A stretch of 64,000 bases of DNA, from NCBI GenBank assembly GCA_036429605.1, contig CM071590.1:3596001-3660000 (forward strand). Reading direction: 5' to 3'. The translations under genes were made by a program, and so were the position numbers. Source of the stretch: Cladobotryum mycophilum (lineage: Eukaryota; Ascomycota; Sordariomycetes; Hypocreales; Hypocreaceae). This document shows positions 1 to 10,223 of the stretch, piece after piece (positions within the stretch are counted from its first letter, which is position 1; the number at the start of each line of letters is the position of its first letter). Below the pieces are notes generated by a model, which was not told where the DNA came from, did not search any database, and saw only the letters and a list, made by a program, of their open reading frames with translations.

Positions 1-687
1 GACTTGCAATCACCGCAGAAATAGTTTCAGGGATGTCTACAGAGTATGTACGGGAGTACAGGTATTGGTCTATGGCTTGGAAAATAACTTGTTGCCCTGA
101 CTGACTGACTGACTGACTGACTGGTTGACGGCAATTGGTGATGCCGGGGGAGAGGCTATTCAATGCCGAGTCCAATTTCTCACAAAGACGCCTCTTTTCG
201 CCCGTTTGACAGGTGAAGTTTGATTCATTCATCTCAAATTACCGTCCCCTTTCTTTCTTTATTTCTTTATTTCTTTCTAATTCTGTACAACGCTTTTATT
301 TTATTTTATAATGATTTTTAATGCAGCATGTGATGAAGAGTTGTAGTTGTTTGTTGGGGAAGAAGGCAAGAGATCACGTTGGCGAATGACTCGTTCAGAA
401 TGGCTGAAAAATCCAACAATTTGTCAGTTCAGTCAGTTCAGTCAGTGTCGTGACAGCCATGGATGGGACGAGTTTTTGTTGCCCCACCAAAAGAAGTGAT
501 GGCGCAACTTCACATGGTTCCTGGAAATAGAACTTTTGCGCCAACTTGTATCGTGGAATAGCAACACCAGCAACAACAACCTCTTTTGCCCTTTATACCA
601 AACAATAGCATATCATATCCCAACTCAATTCGAATCAACGGGTCATTCGCACTCCTTGATTTCATTTATTTATTTTGTTTTAGCACC
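1..687. other. Left-edge intergenic / MDE1 upstream region
   Basis: No supported gene. It holds a (CTGA)n microsatellite at 97-123 and pyrimidine-rich stretches near 245-310. The last bases before the MDE1 start are T-rich and end in TTTTAG at 678-683, just before CACC-ATG. This resembles a 3' splice site, so a 5'UTR intron may end here. The small reading frames here have no recognisable content. Confidence 0.6.
97..123. repeat. (CTGA)n microsatellite
   Basis: Six perfect CTGA units plus a partial unit, read directly from the sequence. It is intergenic and no function is apparent. Confidence 0.9.
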
Positions 688-1775
688 ATGGCCTCCTCCA
701 CCGTTAGCGACCCCGATCAGCTCATCACCTCCACCGACGCAGAGCACCCCGCCAACCTCATCCCCTCTCTCTGCGCAAAGTTCTGGACTCTGGGATGGGT
801 TACCGGAACCGGAGGCGGCTGCTCCATCAGAAACGAGTAATTCACCCTCATCCTCTCCCTCTCCCAATCCTTCAAACCGAATGTCATTCTCTACTATACT
901 AGCACTCCCAAGTGGGAGCTCTAGTTCACTGAAACCGGGTTGCCGTTTAGTATTGAGAACCGGTTTCCCCCTTGTAAATGAGAGAAGTAGTGTACATGAA
1001 ACAAACGAAACAAGAAAAAAACAAAAACAAAATGAAGCTTATACAAAGTGTTCTCTCAAAACTCCAGTGACCTCGTCTACATCGCCCCCTCGGGCGTCCA
1101 AAAGGAACTCATGAAGAACACGGACATTTACGTCCTCTCCCTCGCCGCCCAGGAGCCCACCTTCAAGCACCGAACCTACCTCCGCTCCCCGCCCGCCTAC
1201 AAGCCCTCCCAGTGCACGCCTCTTTTCCTCGCCGCCTTCACCCGCCGCGGCGCCGGCTGCTGCATCCACACCCACTCCCAGTGGGCCGTCCTGGTGACGC
1301 TCCTGCTCGAGGCCGGCGGCGGCAGCGGCAGCGGAAGCAGCAACAACAGCAAGGTCTTTGAGATCAACAACATTGAGCAGATCAAGGGCTTTGGGAAGGG
1401 CGCGAACAAGGTTGGTAACCTGGGCTACCACGACACGCTGCGCATCCCCGTCATCGAGAACACGCCGCACGAGGAGGACCTGACCGAGTTTCTGGAGGCG
1501 GCCATGGACGAGTACCCGGATACCTATGCCGTTCTCGTGAGGAGGCACGGGGTATACGTCTGGGGTGACAACGTTCACAAGGCCAAGACCATGTGTGAGA
1601 GGTGAGCAGAGAGAGAGAGCACCATGAAAGATCGTGACATATAGGGGGTGGGGAGCTATGAAATGCTGACTTTATATATAGCCTTGATTACTTATTCCAG
1701 TTGGCCGTGGAGATGAAGAAGCTGGGTATTCCATGGATCAGTGACATTCCCCAGGTTGCACCAGACAGGACATAG
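688..1775 (+). CDS. MDE1: Methylthioribulose-1-phosphate dehydratase
   Basis: Cytosolic enzyme of the methionine salvage pathway. It dehydrates 5-methylthioribulose-1-phosphate and belongs to the class II aldolase/adducin fold. Three exons: 688-836, 1068-1601 and 1682-1775, about 258 aa. The splices restore CSIRN-DDLVYIAPSG across intron 1 and CE-SLDYLF across intron 2. Visible family features are the TGTGGG loop near the N-terminus, the HTHS zinc-binding motif, the NNIEQIKG segment with its acidic residue, and a second metal-site His in RRHGVYVWGD. A GSGSGSS linker in the middle is a small low-complexity insertion. The start has a strong context (CACCATGG). The gene converges on SEC20, with 218 bp between the stop codons. 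Identification is by family knowledge of these motifs and is secure. Confidence 0.93.
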
Positions 1776-1993
1776 GCGATAATGGAAGGGAACTAAAACG
1801 AAAAGAAAAAGAAGAAAAAAGGCTTGGAAGATCAAAGCTGGAGCTTCAACTTTCATGACGGTATGAGATAAATGACGTATCCAGGGATCCGGTAGGTAGA
1901 AAAGATAGAACCTTCAACAGGGTTAGGAACAGGGGGTAGTAGATCATGACTTGAATGTTGTTCATCTCATTATTCATTCTACAAGTATGTTGG

Positions 1994-3279
1994 TTAGAGC
2001 TCATCTCTTGGACGTGAGTCCTCTCTAATTTCCTCGACCTTTCCCTCGGCCTCTTCAAGTTCATCTCCATCGGGGATCGAGCCCAATTCATCCGCCTCCC
2101 TCGCAGCGTCTATGATCTTCCCTACCTTTTCAATCATCGACTCCGCATCGGCATCACTCCCATCTACCACCACGACCGTATCATCCCCCACGTTGACCGT
2201 AGGAAGACTCTCGTCCGGTAACCCATCCACGGAAACCTTGCTGCTCACATCCCCCCTCCTCCCACGCCCACCTTGCCAGACTCCTCCCCGCCCCTTTGTA
2301 TCACAGCACTCCCGGCCCTTATGCCCACCCCAAAGAGTAGCCGCAACGGCAACCAGACCAACCACCACATCGGCCCGTAGAGCAACCGCCTGAAAACCAA
2401 CCATGCGACCGTAACCAGGAGCATGTACCGCGCCGTCTGCAGATACCACGTATCGCTCTTCTGCGACCTCAACAGTGTGCCCAGCAGGTCCTTTGAGCTG
2501 GCCAGCATGTTGTCCAGCGACATGTACGACTCATCCAGCTTGCCCAGCGCCTCGGACGACTCAGCGAGCATCTGGTGCGCAAACTCGCTGCGCGTCAGCT
2601 CCGCCGTCATGAGCGCGTGCGTCCTCTGCAGCGCATTCGTCAGGTTGCTGCTCGCATTGACCGTCTGCCTGTCCTTTTCCGATATGCTGGACTGTATGTT
2701 CTGGTGGTGGTGCTGGCCGTATCGCGGCAACGGGATGGCGCGGGGTATCGTAGTAGGAGCGGCCTCTTCGTTTGCGACTGTGGGTGGTGCGGTGGGATCG
2801 GAAACGGGCTCGACAAAGGATTGTATCATGAGCTCTCTCTCCAGTCTTTGTGCGTGCTCCAAGCTCTTTTTCGCAGATAGTCTTGCTTTCCTGAGAGCAG
2901 ATCGGTAACTAAATCCTGTGTGTCAGTCCCCAGAAAAGAAAAGAAATCATCCACATATCTATGTGAATATAGAGAGAACATACCTGGATAGTTCGCCCCC
3001 CACCCTCTCTATCCCATCCTGAAGCCTCGTCTTCTCATGTCCATCCGGTCGCACATACTTTGCCTCCTCGCAAAGTAACTGCTGATCCTCTAATCCACCC
3101 CTCAAAACCGTACTGATTTCCGCGCTCAGCTCCCCGCTCACGCTGCCCTCCTCTTCGATGTTCAAGGGGACCGACCCCGGCTGGAACTTGAGACTCGCGA
3201 GGCGATCGATGAGTTCCTTGAGTTGCGATGTTGTTTCCTGCAGGGCGATGAGGCGCTCCTGTAAGCCTTCTAAAGACAT
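1994..3279 (-). CDS. SEC20: Sec20-type ER/Golgi Qb-SNARE (with an apparent frameshift)
   Basis: SNARE for COPI-dependent Golgi-to-ER retrograde transport, in the ER membrane. Exon 1 is 3279-2984 and exon 2 starts at 2908; the splice gives ELS-SYRSALRKA, the Sec20-domain core. The N-terminal half is coiled. The SNARE region (about MTAELTRSEFAHQMLAESS onward) is followed by a hydrophobic anchor with YMLLVTVAWLVF. The first frame stops at 2245, but the next frame carries on with KVSVDGLPDESLPTVNV and ends ...RPRDEL at 1994. Baker's-yeast Sec20 is known to end in an HDEL-type retrieval signal, so this second frame looks genuine. The shift lies at a C6 run on the plus strand (2251-2256); one extra base would join the frames. 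A 92-nt intron (2328-2237) would also join them but has poor signals. The gene diverges from mL53, sharing a 283-bp promoter. Confidence 0.85.
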
Positions 3280-3562
3280 CTTTGTTGTCCGTAAAAAAGA
3301 AAGAGAAAGAAAAATAAGTATAATATCGTTCGTAATTAGAAGTGCCGTAAAGTTTCAAGGTTTCTTGTACATCATACTTGGCATCATCATGGTGTGGCTC
3401 GTCCCTCTCTACCTTGTAAATCAATATGCACATACCGGGGTACCTAAACGCCCGCCAAATTTCGACATTCATCGCAACCACCACCACCAGCACCACCAAA
3501 AGCCTCCAAAGCCTCAATTGCCTCCCCGGATCGCTTGCGCCCGTTGCGCCCACCCCTTCAAG

Positions 3563-3913
3563 ATGATTACGAAATTCATGACAGAGGTCACAGCTAAATT
3601 CAACCCCTTCTCCGCTTGCGCCAAGCCCGCTCGACTGTTCCTCACCTTTCTACCCCCCAATGCTCGAGCAAGTGGAACCGCAATTCACACCTCTATACTA
3701 CCGCGAGAATCTACAGATCCAAGCTCGCTCAAAGTCAAATTCAGTATGCTGCCAAAAGGTTTAAGCTACACTTTCAAATAGTTAAGCTAACGTAACGCAG
3801 AGGATGGCAAGGAAATGACCTTTAACTGTTCAAAATTCAACATCAAGGGCTTGATCGAGGAGGTAGATCGTCATTCGCGACAATTACAAAAGGCGGCGGA
3901 TCTGACGGATTAA
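3563..3913 (+). CDS. MRPL44: Mitochondrial large-subunit ribosomal protein mL53 (MRPL44 of yeast)
   Basis: Small mitoribosome component of about 97 aa, the usual family length. Exon 1 is 3563-3743 and exon 2 is 3801-3913. The intron has GTATGC at its 5' end, a GCTAACG branch site and GCAG at its 3' end, and the splice gives KF-KDGKEM. Recognisable segments are MITKFMTEVTAKFNPFS, KPARLFLTFLPPNARA and LPRESTDPSSLKVKF, then VDRHSRQLQKAADLTD at the C-terminus. The start is the ATG directly before ITKFM. The frame stays open far upstream, but that part is antisense to SEC20 and is not family-like. The gene converges on IPP1, with 208 bp between stops. Function comes from family knowledge. Confidence 0.88.
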
Positions 3914-4121
3914 ATTTACGAAATATCCTCTATATCCATGCATTTGAGGCGTTTGACGGGGCCGGGCTATTGGAATATGGCCAATCGGGGACATTACGAA
4001 TCTGTACAATATTCTCATGAACTTTTATATTCTCCAGCGGGGTATCATTCCATCCCTGCGCTATGGAAAATTTACGTCCTAAATTTTCATGCCTTGAGGC
4101 TTTTAACTACATGAGATTGGT

Positions 4122-5317
4122 CTAAGCAGAGGCACCGCTGATGAAGAACCACTTGTCGATGGAGCTGTCGATCTTCTCGGGAGCAACCTCCTGGTGAGGC
4201 GGCAGAGGAGGGAGAGAGGAGACGCGGGCAGGGGAGTACTCGACCTTGGAGTTGGCGCTAGTAGAGTCAGCATCTTTGTCAATCAAGCCGTGATCTTGTT
4301 TGGTACTTACATGGAGACGGAGCCAGGGTTGGTCTGGCCGGTAATGAGCTTCTCCCAGGCCTCGTTGCACTCACGGACAACGTCCAAGGCATAACTATCC
4401 ATTATTAGCTTGCAAATTGAGAATATGATGTTCATATAGTACTCACGCCTTGTTCTTGCACTCGCCGCTGAAGGCGAACTGGTTCTCAGGCTTGCCGTCG
4501 GGAATCTTGTAGATACGGAACCACTCATTGGTGGCACGGAGGAGGCCAGGGAGGTGGCGCTCGACATCCTCAACGTCGTTGAGCTTGGGAGCAAGAGGGT
4601 CGTTTACGTCAATGACAATGACCTTCCAGTCAGTCTCCTCCTCGTCGAGAAGAGCCATGACACCAAGGACCTTGACCTGCTTGACCTGGCCGGTGTAGCC
4701 AACGAGCTCACCAATCTCGCAGACATCGAGAGGATCGTTGTCACCCTTGGCCTTAGTCTCGGGGTGCAAGTGGTTGGGGTCCTCCCAGGTCTAGAGAGTC
4801 GTTGTCAGAAACTTGGTCTATATGTGTAGCACTGGTCGGTGAAGGAGTCAAAACGTACCTGGGGGAAGGCACCGTAGTTCCACAGGTAGCCCTTGTGGGG
4901 GAAGCAGTTGCGGACGTATCGAAGCTTGCCCTTCTTGATGTCCTGCTTGATAGGGTTGAGGAGCTCCTCCTTGGAGATCTAAGAGGAAGGTAAAAAAGTC
5001 AGTAACCTCGTTTTGAGCATCAATTGGGTTGGGTTGCAAGATCAAAAGAAAGCCATGCGCTGATGCATCACTCCAGGAGAGTACAGAGGGAGAAGCCGCA
5101 GGCATTGTCTTTTTCGCGTGCAAGACATCGATTGATCTTACCTCAAGCTTAGCATTGGTCCATCGAGGGATCTCGACAACCATGTTCAGGACAGTCTTCT
5201 CAGCATTGGCGTAGAGGGGAATGTCGTGGAAGGGGAGACGGGAACGCCATTATCTTCGATGTAGACACGGTGCTCCAGGGTGTTGGCCGCGGCGACCTTG
5301 CGAACGGTGTACGCCAT
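4122..5317 (-). CDS. IPP1: Inorganic pyrophosphatase (family I), with an apparent frameshift in exon 1
   Basis: Hydrolyses PPi to phosphate and so drives biosynthetic reactions; normally cytosolic and essential. Five exons on the minus strand: 5317-5142, 4978-4859, 4790-4447, 4394-4311 and 4257-4122, about 286 aa once the break is allowed for, like yeast Ipp1. Clear landmarks are MAYTVRKVAAANTLEHRVYIE, the metal-site block GDNDPLDVCEIGE, VIVIDVNDPLAPKLNDVEDV, FRIYKIPDGKPENQFAFSGE, and DKWFFISGASA at the C-terminus. Exon 1 breaks frame after VPVSP: the conserved FHDIPLYANAEKTVLNMVVEIPRW continues one frame over. The break is at the four-G run 5232-5235 (C on the coding strand), so one missing base is the simple reading. 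An acid-free open extension lies in frame upstream (see 5318-5716). Confidence 0.9.
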
Positions 5318-5716
5318 GGTGGTGGAAGGTGACGATGCGTCGGGTGAACTCTTCAAAGCTGAACTCGAAAGGTGACGAGCAATTTGAGCAGTTCGCTGAG
5401 AGGGGATTCCTGAGGAGGATGGCGAGATGTGGGAGGAGTTTAGGCCACCGGATGGAGGGGGCGGGGCACGTAGACCCATCCTGGCAGCAGCCGCAGCTTT
5501 TGGTGCAGCACCAACAACAGGCACAGTAGCAATGGTGCGGATAGCAGTACCAGTACCAGCAACAGGCAGCGGCCTAGCACGGCGGCTGGTTGTGGCCGTG
5601 GCACACCACCGTCGTGTCGTCAAGAGTGCGCAACCTTGATTGGCTGAGAGTGTAAAAGACAGCAAACGCGGCAGATTCTGCTGCTTGAGTCTCGGGCCCC
5701 CACGCAGATTGAGCAT
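5318..5716 (-). other. In-frame upstream extension of IPP1, presequence-like
   Basis: From the ATG at 5716 the frame runs open for 133 codons into the IPP1 start at 5317. The peptide begins MLNLRGGPRLKQQNLPRLL and is rich in Arg, Ser, Ala and Pro. It has essentially no Asp or Glu until just before the IPP1 Met. That is the composition of mitochondrial targeting sequences. It may be translated to give a mitochondrial isoform, with the cytosolic form starting at 5317. This is inference: no splice or transcript evidence is available here. Confidence 0.45.
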
Positions 5717-6796
5717 GAAAGCAAAAAAAAAAAAAAAAAAAGAAGTAAAATAACCAAAGAAAAGAAAAAGGCGGTAGAAAGGGAAAGAAAGGGACGTGAG
5801 AATAGAAGGCTCTTATCCTCGGGTACAGATGACTCCCGTAATACACTGTAAAAACAACAACTGCAAGTGGTCAACCAAATAGGGGACCTTTTCAACTCCA
5901 GACCGAGGTAAATATGGCAATTTGCCTGTCCTTCTCAATTCCGTTCGTTGCTTCACGGGGACGCTCAATGGAGAGATGGGTTGGCAGGGATATTTCGGAA
6001 CGTTGGTCTCACAGCGCTTTATCGAAATGCGAGGTTCTATTAAGAACTAAACTGTCTAGGCCATGTCCGGTCAGTCAGCTAGCAGACCCATCTACCGGAG
6101 GTACCGAGCCTGCAACGGAGGGTGCAACCAGTACCCGTAAACCGCGCAGCACCTATCAGATTTACAAATCCATGGATGGGCCCTCAATGCACGGCTCACC
6201 GAGGTTTCGGAGGACTGACCAAGAAACAAGGGGACAATCTTCAACTGCCGGTGAGCTCAGAAATGCAATTTATCCAGAGTACGTATTATCATGTCATTAT
6301 TTTGTAATTTTCCGTGCTGTTTTCTATCAAATTGACTTCTTTTACTGATGTCAACGATTCATTCCATGTTATCAGCCCTACACAGTGTTAGGTACGTATC
6401 ATCGATGTAGTCTCTGGATGGACCAAGTCTGAGATGAGCTACCCTGGAGACAAATCAATTCCTAGTATAGCCATGCCGTCTCGGCCCAGTCAACTGTACA
6501 ATTTCTTACAGTGATTTCTTGAATTTGAAGACGCATACCAAGAAAATAACATGTTACTTGATTTTCGATGTTACGACTAAGCTTTTACTTCAATCATACG
6601 CACAACAGACCATAGTGGGCGACTAAACATTGCTCAATTCTCAACAAATACCATTACAATATAAGAACCAGGATATCATTATACCTTTTCCACCCACAAA
6701 ACACACCCATACCAGTCAAATAACTAACTGAACACGCAAAACGTGGACAACACCCCAAGACAGCCGGTCAACATTGCCAAAGTCAAAGCACAAGTC
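5717..6796. other. Intergenic region between IPP1 and the eisosome gene
   Basis: It contains a long A-rich stretch (5726-5745), which lies just upstream of the possible long IPP1 start. The rest is mixed sequence with no recognisable protein. A plus-strand open frame at 5914-6348 has no family-like content. About 1.1 kb without a supported gene. Confidence 0.6.
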
Positions 6797-7881
6797 TCAT
6801 GCAGGCGCTTCCGTTGCGGGCTTCATGTCACCCGTGGCTGCCGGGTCGAAACCAATATTGTGACCATTTGTGTGATGTGGGGTTGAAATTACTTCCTCTG
6901 CATCCACAAACTCTTTGCTTTTCCCTTTGTAACGCGATGGCGATTCTTCGGTGGGGCTGGCATAAATCTCATGGTCCGGCTGCCAGTCTCTGAGGTCATC
7001 CTCCGCATCATTGAGAACCTGTCGGGCTTGTGATCCATGTTGGTAGACTCTCTGGGTATCGCCGGGAACAACGGGAGTGTCATCAAGAAGGCTTAAAAGA
7101 CGACGTCCATGTTTCGCCAGGATGATTTGCTTCTCTGCGCGCTCGATGGTTGCGGCAAACTCTGCTTCATACGCTTCCTTGAGTTTCTGGCGAGTCTACA
7201 TGGCGAGCTGAATTAGTAAAGATCCGGAACATCCATGACATAGATTAGAGTACACACCACATTTGACAACTGCGCCTCGGCGACCAGGTTTTCGGCCTCT
7301 GCCCTAACAAGCTCCTGCTCCAGCACTACCAATTTGGCGCTCTCGGGCTCTTTGTACTTGAGCTTCTGGATCTCATCGGCAATTTTCGTCTTTCCATCGC
7401 GGCTTGGCTGTACACTCTTCTCGGTGTTGCGAATGGTCTTGAGGCGACCACGTGAATCGTCCAAGGAATGAGCGTAGTTCTCCTCGAGCTCACCAACCTC
7501 GCTCAAAATGACACCAATCTTGTCAGAGATGTCGCTGATGGCCTCATCGTTGGTCTGCTCTCCCCATTCGGAAAGCTGTGTGGCAATAGATATACGTTCA
7601 CGACCGGCCGTCTCATATGCGGTGATGAGATTGTTCTCAGACTTGATAAGACGGAAGAGCCTCTTGGAGAGCTCAGGCTGGACGGTGCCCCGGAGGGAAC
7701 TAAATGAGAAACCACCAGTCCTTTTACCCCCAGCGGTGGCTCCGGAGCCCTTGGAGGAGCGGATGGAAAGGGCTCGATTCCTGATAGGGAGTGGGACGTT
7801 AGCGAAGAAGTTGGCTTGGTAAGCGCGTCTATTTTCGTGGATATAGCTTGCGACGGATTCATCAAAGCTAGACCGAGACAT
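6797..7881 (-). CDS. PIL1: Eisosome core component, Pil1/Lsp1 family (BAR-domain)
   Basis: Pil1/Lsp1 proteins are BAR-like scaffolds that form eisosomes under the plasma membrane and respond to long-chain-base (Pkh kinase) signalling. Two exons, 7881-7258 and 7195-6797, 340 aa; the splice gives AQLSNV-TRQKLKEAYEAEFAA. Typical features: the FSFSSLRGTVQPELSKRLF motif before the BAR domain, NLITAYETAGRERISIATQLSEWG, and helical coil EEPESAKLVVLEQELVRAEAE-type sequence through about residue 230. The C-terminal tail after about residue 260 is low-complexity, as usual. The N-terminus (MSRSSFDESVASYIHENRRAYQ) differs from yeast Pil1 and suggests one of the several paralogues seen in filamentous fungi. 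I cannot tell PilA-type from PilB-type. Confidence 0.88.
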
Positions 7882-9046
7882 GGTAACGAGCTGCGATGTA
7901 ATTTACCAGGGGAGTGCTGAGTAGAGAGAGCGTGCTCCAAGATTATGAGATGTAGGATGAGTTTCGACTTACATGTTGGAGTAAGGTTATTCAAGACGAA
8001 AGATGGGTGTTCGTAAGAATGTAATATGAGGGACGTCCTTTCCAAAAATTGCAAGTTTCTCAAACAAAGTAGTAGTAAAGCTTTGAAGAGAGCTTTCCTC
8101 GGCAAGATCTTCGCCTGTTGCAGGGCAGTAGAGTTATAGATATATTACCTAGGTAGTCAAAGGTGCCCAAATAGGAATGAATGTGATAGAAGTGCGTTAA
8201 ATCGTGAAACTTGTGGATACAGTTATTGATAATCTGGGATATGCGTCGCGAGTTTGTAATGTAGCACTGCTTCAGCTTGGACCGAATCACAGAGGAGTTA
8301 TGGGTTATGGAGTGACGATGGCCATGTATGCCGATGAGTGAATATGAGGCCCCATGGTCTACTTTTTATCATTCTCACCCAACAGCCTTAGAGGGCAACT
8401 ACCGCGACGTCACCAGATTTCTTCCAAAAAAAGCTTGATATTCGCATGAGACATGCCCCAGACAGGCTACTTGGTCGGCTTGCTGTGGATGGATGGTGGC
8501 GGAGAGCTCGGTGATGGAATGTGCCATGATGTCATCCCCAGAGAGCTATGGGCTGTGTGATTTGACCCCGCCCCCGCTGCAACGACTGCCCAACACAGTG
8601 CTCTGCAAAGGTCACTGAGCAGCTCTGGGATAGGGAAGAGGTACAGCTCTACTAGATCTGCACGTTCCTTGACCATATTTCTCGATAGTGATGATGCATG
8701 ATATTCATTAAAGCCATGGTGTTTGCTCAATTGAAGTGGTAATCAATTATTAAGTCTGCTCTGTCTATTCGCATTAGGATTGCCCGGTGTTTTCCCAACT
8801 GTGTTCCCCGTAGTGCCGCCGCCATGATTGAATGGCTGACATTACCAAACGCCTCCCAACGCCAATATTGAATCACCAAAAATCACACAAGATTCATCCA
8901 TATTATACCCATCTCCTCATAATATCATCCATGTCTCGACCGCTTTGGGTATTTTTTGAACTTTTTCTGTCAAATTGCTGGGGAGGATCCGATGCCGGAT
9001 GCGTAGTCTCGGCTAGCAAACCAATGGATGCTCATCATTGATCGCT
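7882..9046. other. Intergenic region upstream of the eisosome gene
   Basis: No supported coding region. It includes the palindrome TACCTAGGTA at 8146-8155. Short open frames at 8060-8290 and 8467-8730 (minus) show no family features. It probably holds the promoter and 5'UTR of the eisosome gene. Confidence 0.6.
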
Positions 9047-9265
9047 TTACTGATACCGACGCCGTTCCGTCTCCTGGTAAACAACTCTTCCTGTAGGGCC
9101 ATAGCTGCTGGAGCTGACTCGGGGGCTGTATGACCGCCGCTCCACATCAATGTAGCTAACCCGCGGAGAGTGGTGGTGATGGTGGTGACGGTGACCGCGA
9201 TGCGGCCGTGAGGGAATGATTTCCTCTCGGTAGTAATATTTGGTATTGGGCTCTCCGAAACACAT
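9047..9265 (-). CDS. Small His/Tyr/Arg-rich hypothetical protein, 72 aa
   Basis: A single-exon frame that starts with ATG in an A-rich context (CAAAATG). The product begins MCFGEPNTKYYYREEIIP, continues with a histidine run (HRHHHHHH), then two spaced SPRVS motifs (HSPRVSY and YSPRVSS), and ends TERRRYQ. The ordered layout (Cys-aromatic N-terminus, basic/His middle, Arg-rich end) looks selected rather than random. I have a general memory of similar short fungal proteins opening with a YYYREEIIP-like segment, but could not check it. There is no signal peptide or membrane segment. Metal binding is possible but not shown. It lies upstream of, and is unrelated in sequence to, its neighbours. Confidence 0.6.
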   Translation of the reverse strand: MCFGEPNTKYYYREEIIPSRPHRGHRHHHHHHSPRVSYIDVERRSYSPRVSSSSYGPTGRVVYQETERRRYQ

Positions 9266-10223
9266 TTTGTCTGATGTGCTGTGATGCGATGTGATGAAAT
9301 GTGGTGAAAGTAATAGGATAGTAGTAGTAGGGTGAATTATTGAATGTTGAGTCCTGGTGATTGCTTGATTGCTTTATGTGACTGCTGTTCGTTCGTTCTA
9401 TACCGTTCTGAAGTAACCGCTGCAGGGGTACAGGTAGAGTGTCCGATTGAGATTCAAGTGTCAAGACTGTCAATCAATTCTTCGATGATTAATTCTGTGG
9501 ATTGAGAATGGGAATGGAAGAGAAGGGTTTCTTTCTGCGGAATGTCGATGTAGATGGAGGAGGGTCACCATATAAATAATCAAGGACCTGCTGCATCTCG
9601 TCGGCTGAGCCCGTCAACCCCGAACGGCGTCATCCCGAGGTGTGGCTTCAACGAACCCCAGCAGCCAAGTTCTCATCTTGGTTGCTCGCCCAATTGCTTT
9701 CACGAACAAAGGGCAATGAGTTCATCCTTCAAAGGCTCTGCGCCACTCTGCCTTGCAGATAATCTCCTTTAGCGTCATTCATGACTGAAGAATTTCTCTG
9801 TCACGTCTGTTTTTCTTTGACGTTGGATCTGAGAGTGAAGATGGCTGAGGATGGCTTGGCATTAGCACAGCCGCATTCTCCAATCAGCTGATGCCCTCCA
9901 TGTGGATGCGGGCCCCCCATCATATGGTCGGTCCATTTACAAACTGAATCGTCAAGCAAGAAATTCACCTGGTCATCAACTTTTGTTACAGCCGACAATG
10001 GAACTGGCCAGAGATGCCTATCGGATAACACCCTCTCCATATAGATATGGCGTTGAGATGGACGGGATAGTACAAAATATCAAATGTGCTCTGAAACTGC
10101 GAAATCATATCTACCATTGCCAAGTCATATTTTTAAGACGCCCATTGATGTTACAACCGTCACACAACCCACCCAATCCGTCATTCATGACAATAAATCT
10201 GAACCTCCCGAAGCCCATTCTAT
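9266..10223. other. Intergenic region between the His-rich gene and OST1
   Basis: No supported gene. Open frames at 9554-9772, 9801-10040 and 9902-10303 lack recognisable content, and the last overlaps the OST1 3' end on the other strand. The region likely holds the promoter of the small gene and the 3'UTR of OST1. Confidence 0.6.

Noticed and set aside
1039..1578. Minus-strand open frame across MDE1
   Set aside because: Shadow frame of a GC-rich exon; Ala/Gly/Val-rich with no family content.
2237..2328. A 92-nt intron joining the two SEC20 frames
   Set aside because: The length fits the frame change, but GTGGGC is a poor donor, there is no good branch site, and a one-base homopolymer error explains it more simply. 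Three other genes show the same pattern.
3158..3562. Long N-terminal extension of mL53
   Set aside because: The in-frame sequence upstream is antisense to SEC20 and unlike the family. The ATG at 3563 matches the normal start.
5914..6348. 144-codon plus-strand open frame
   Set aside because: No recognised family, no supporting splice structure, mixed composition.
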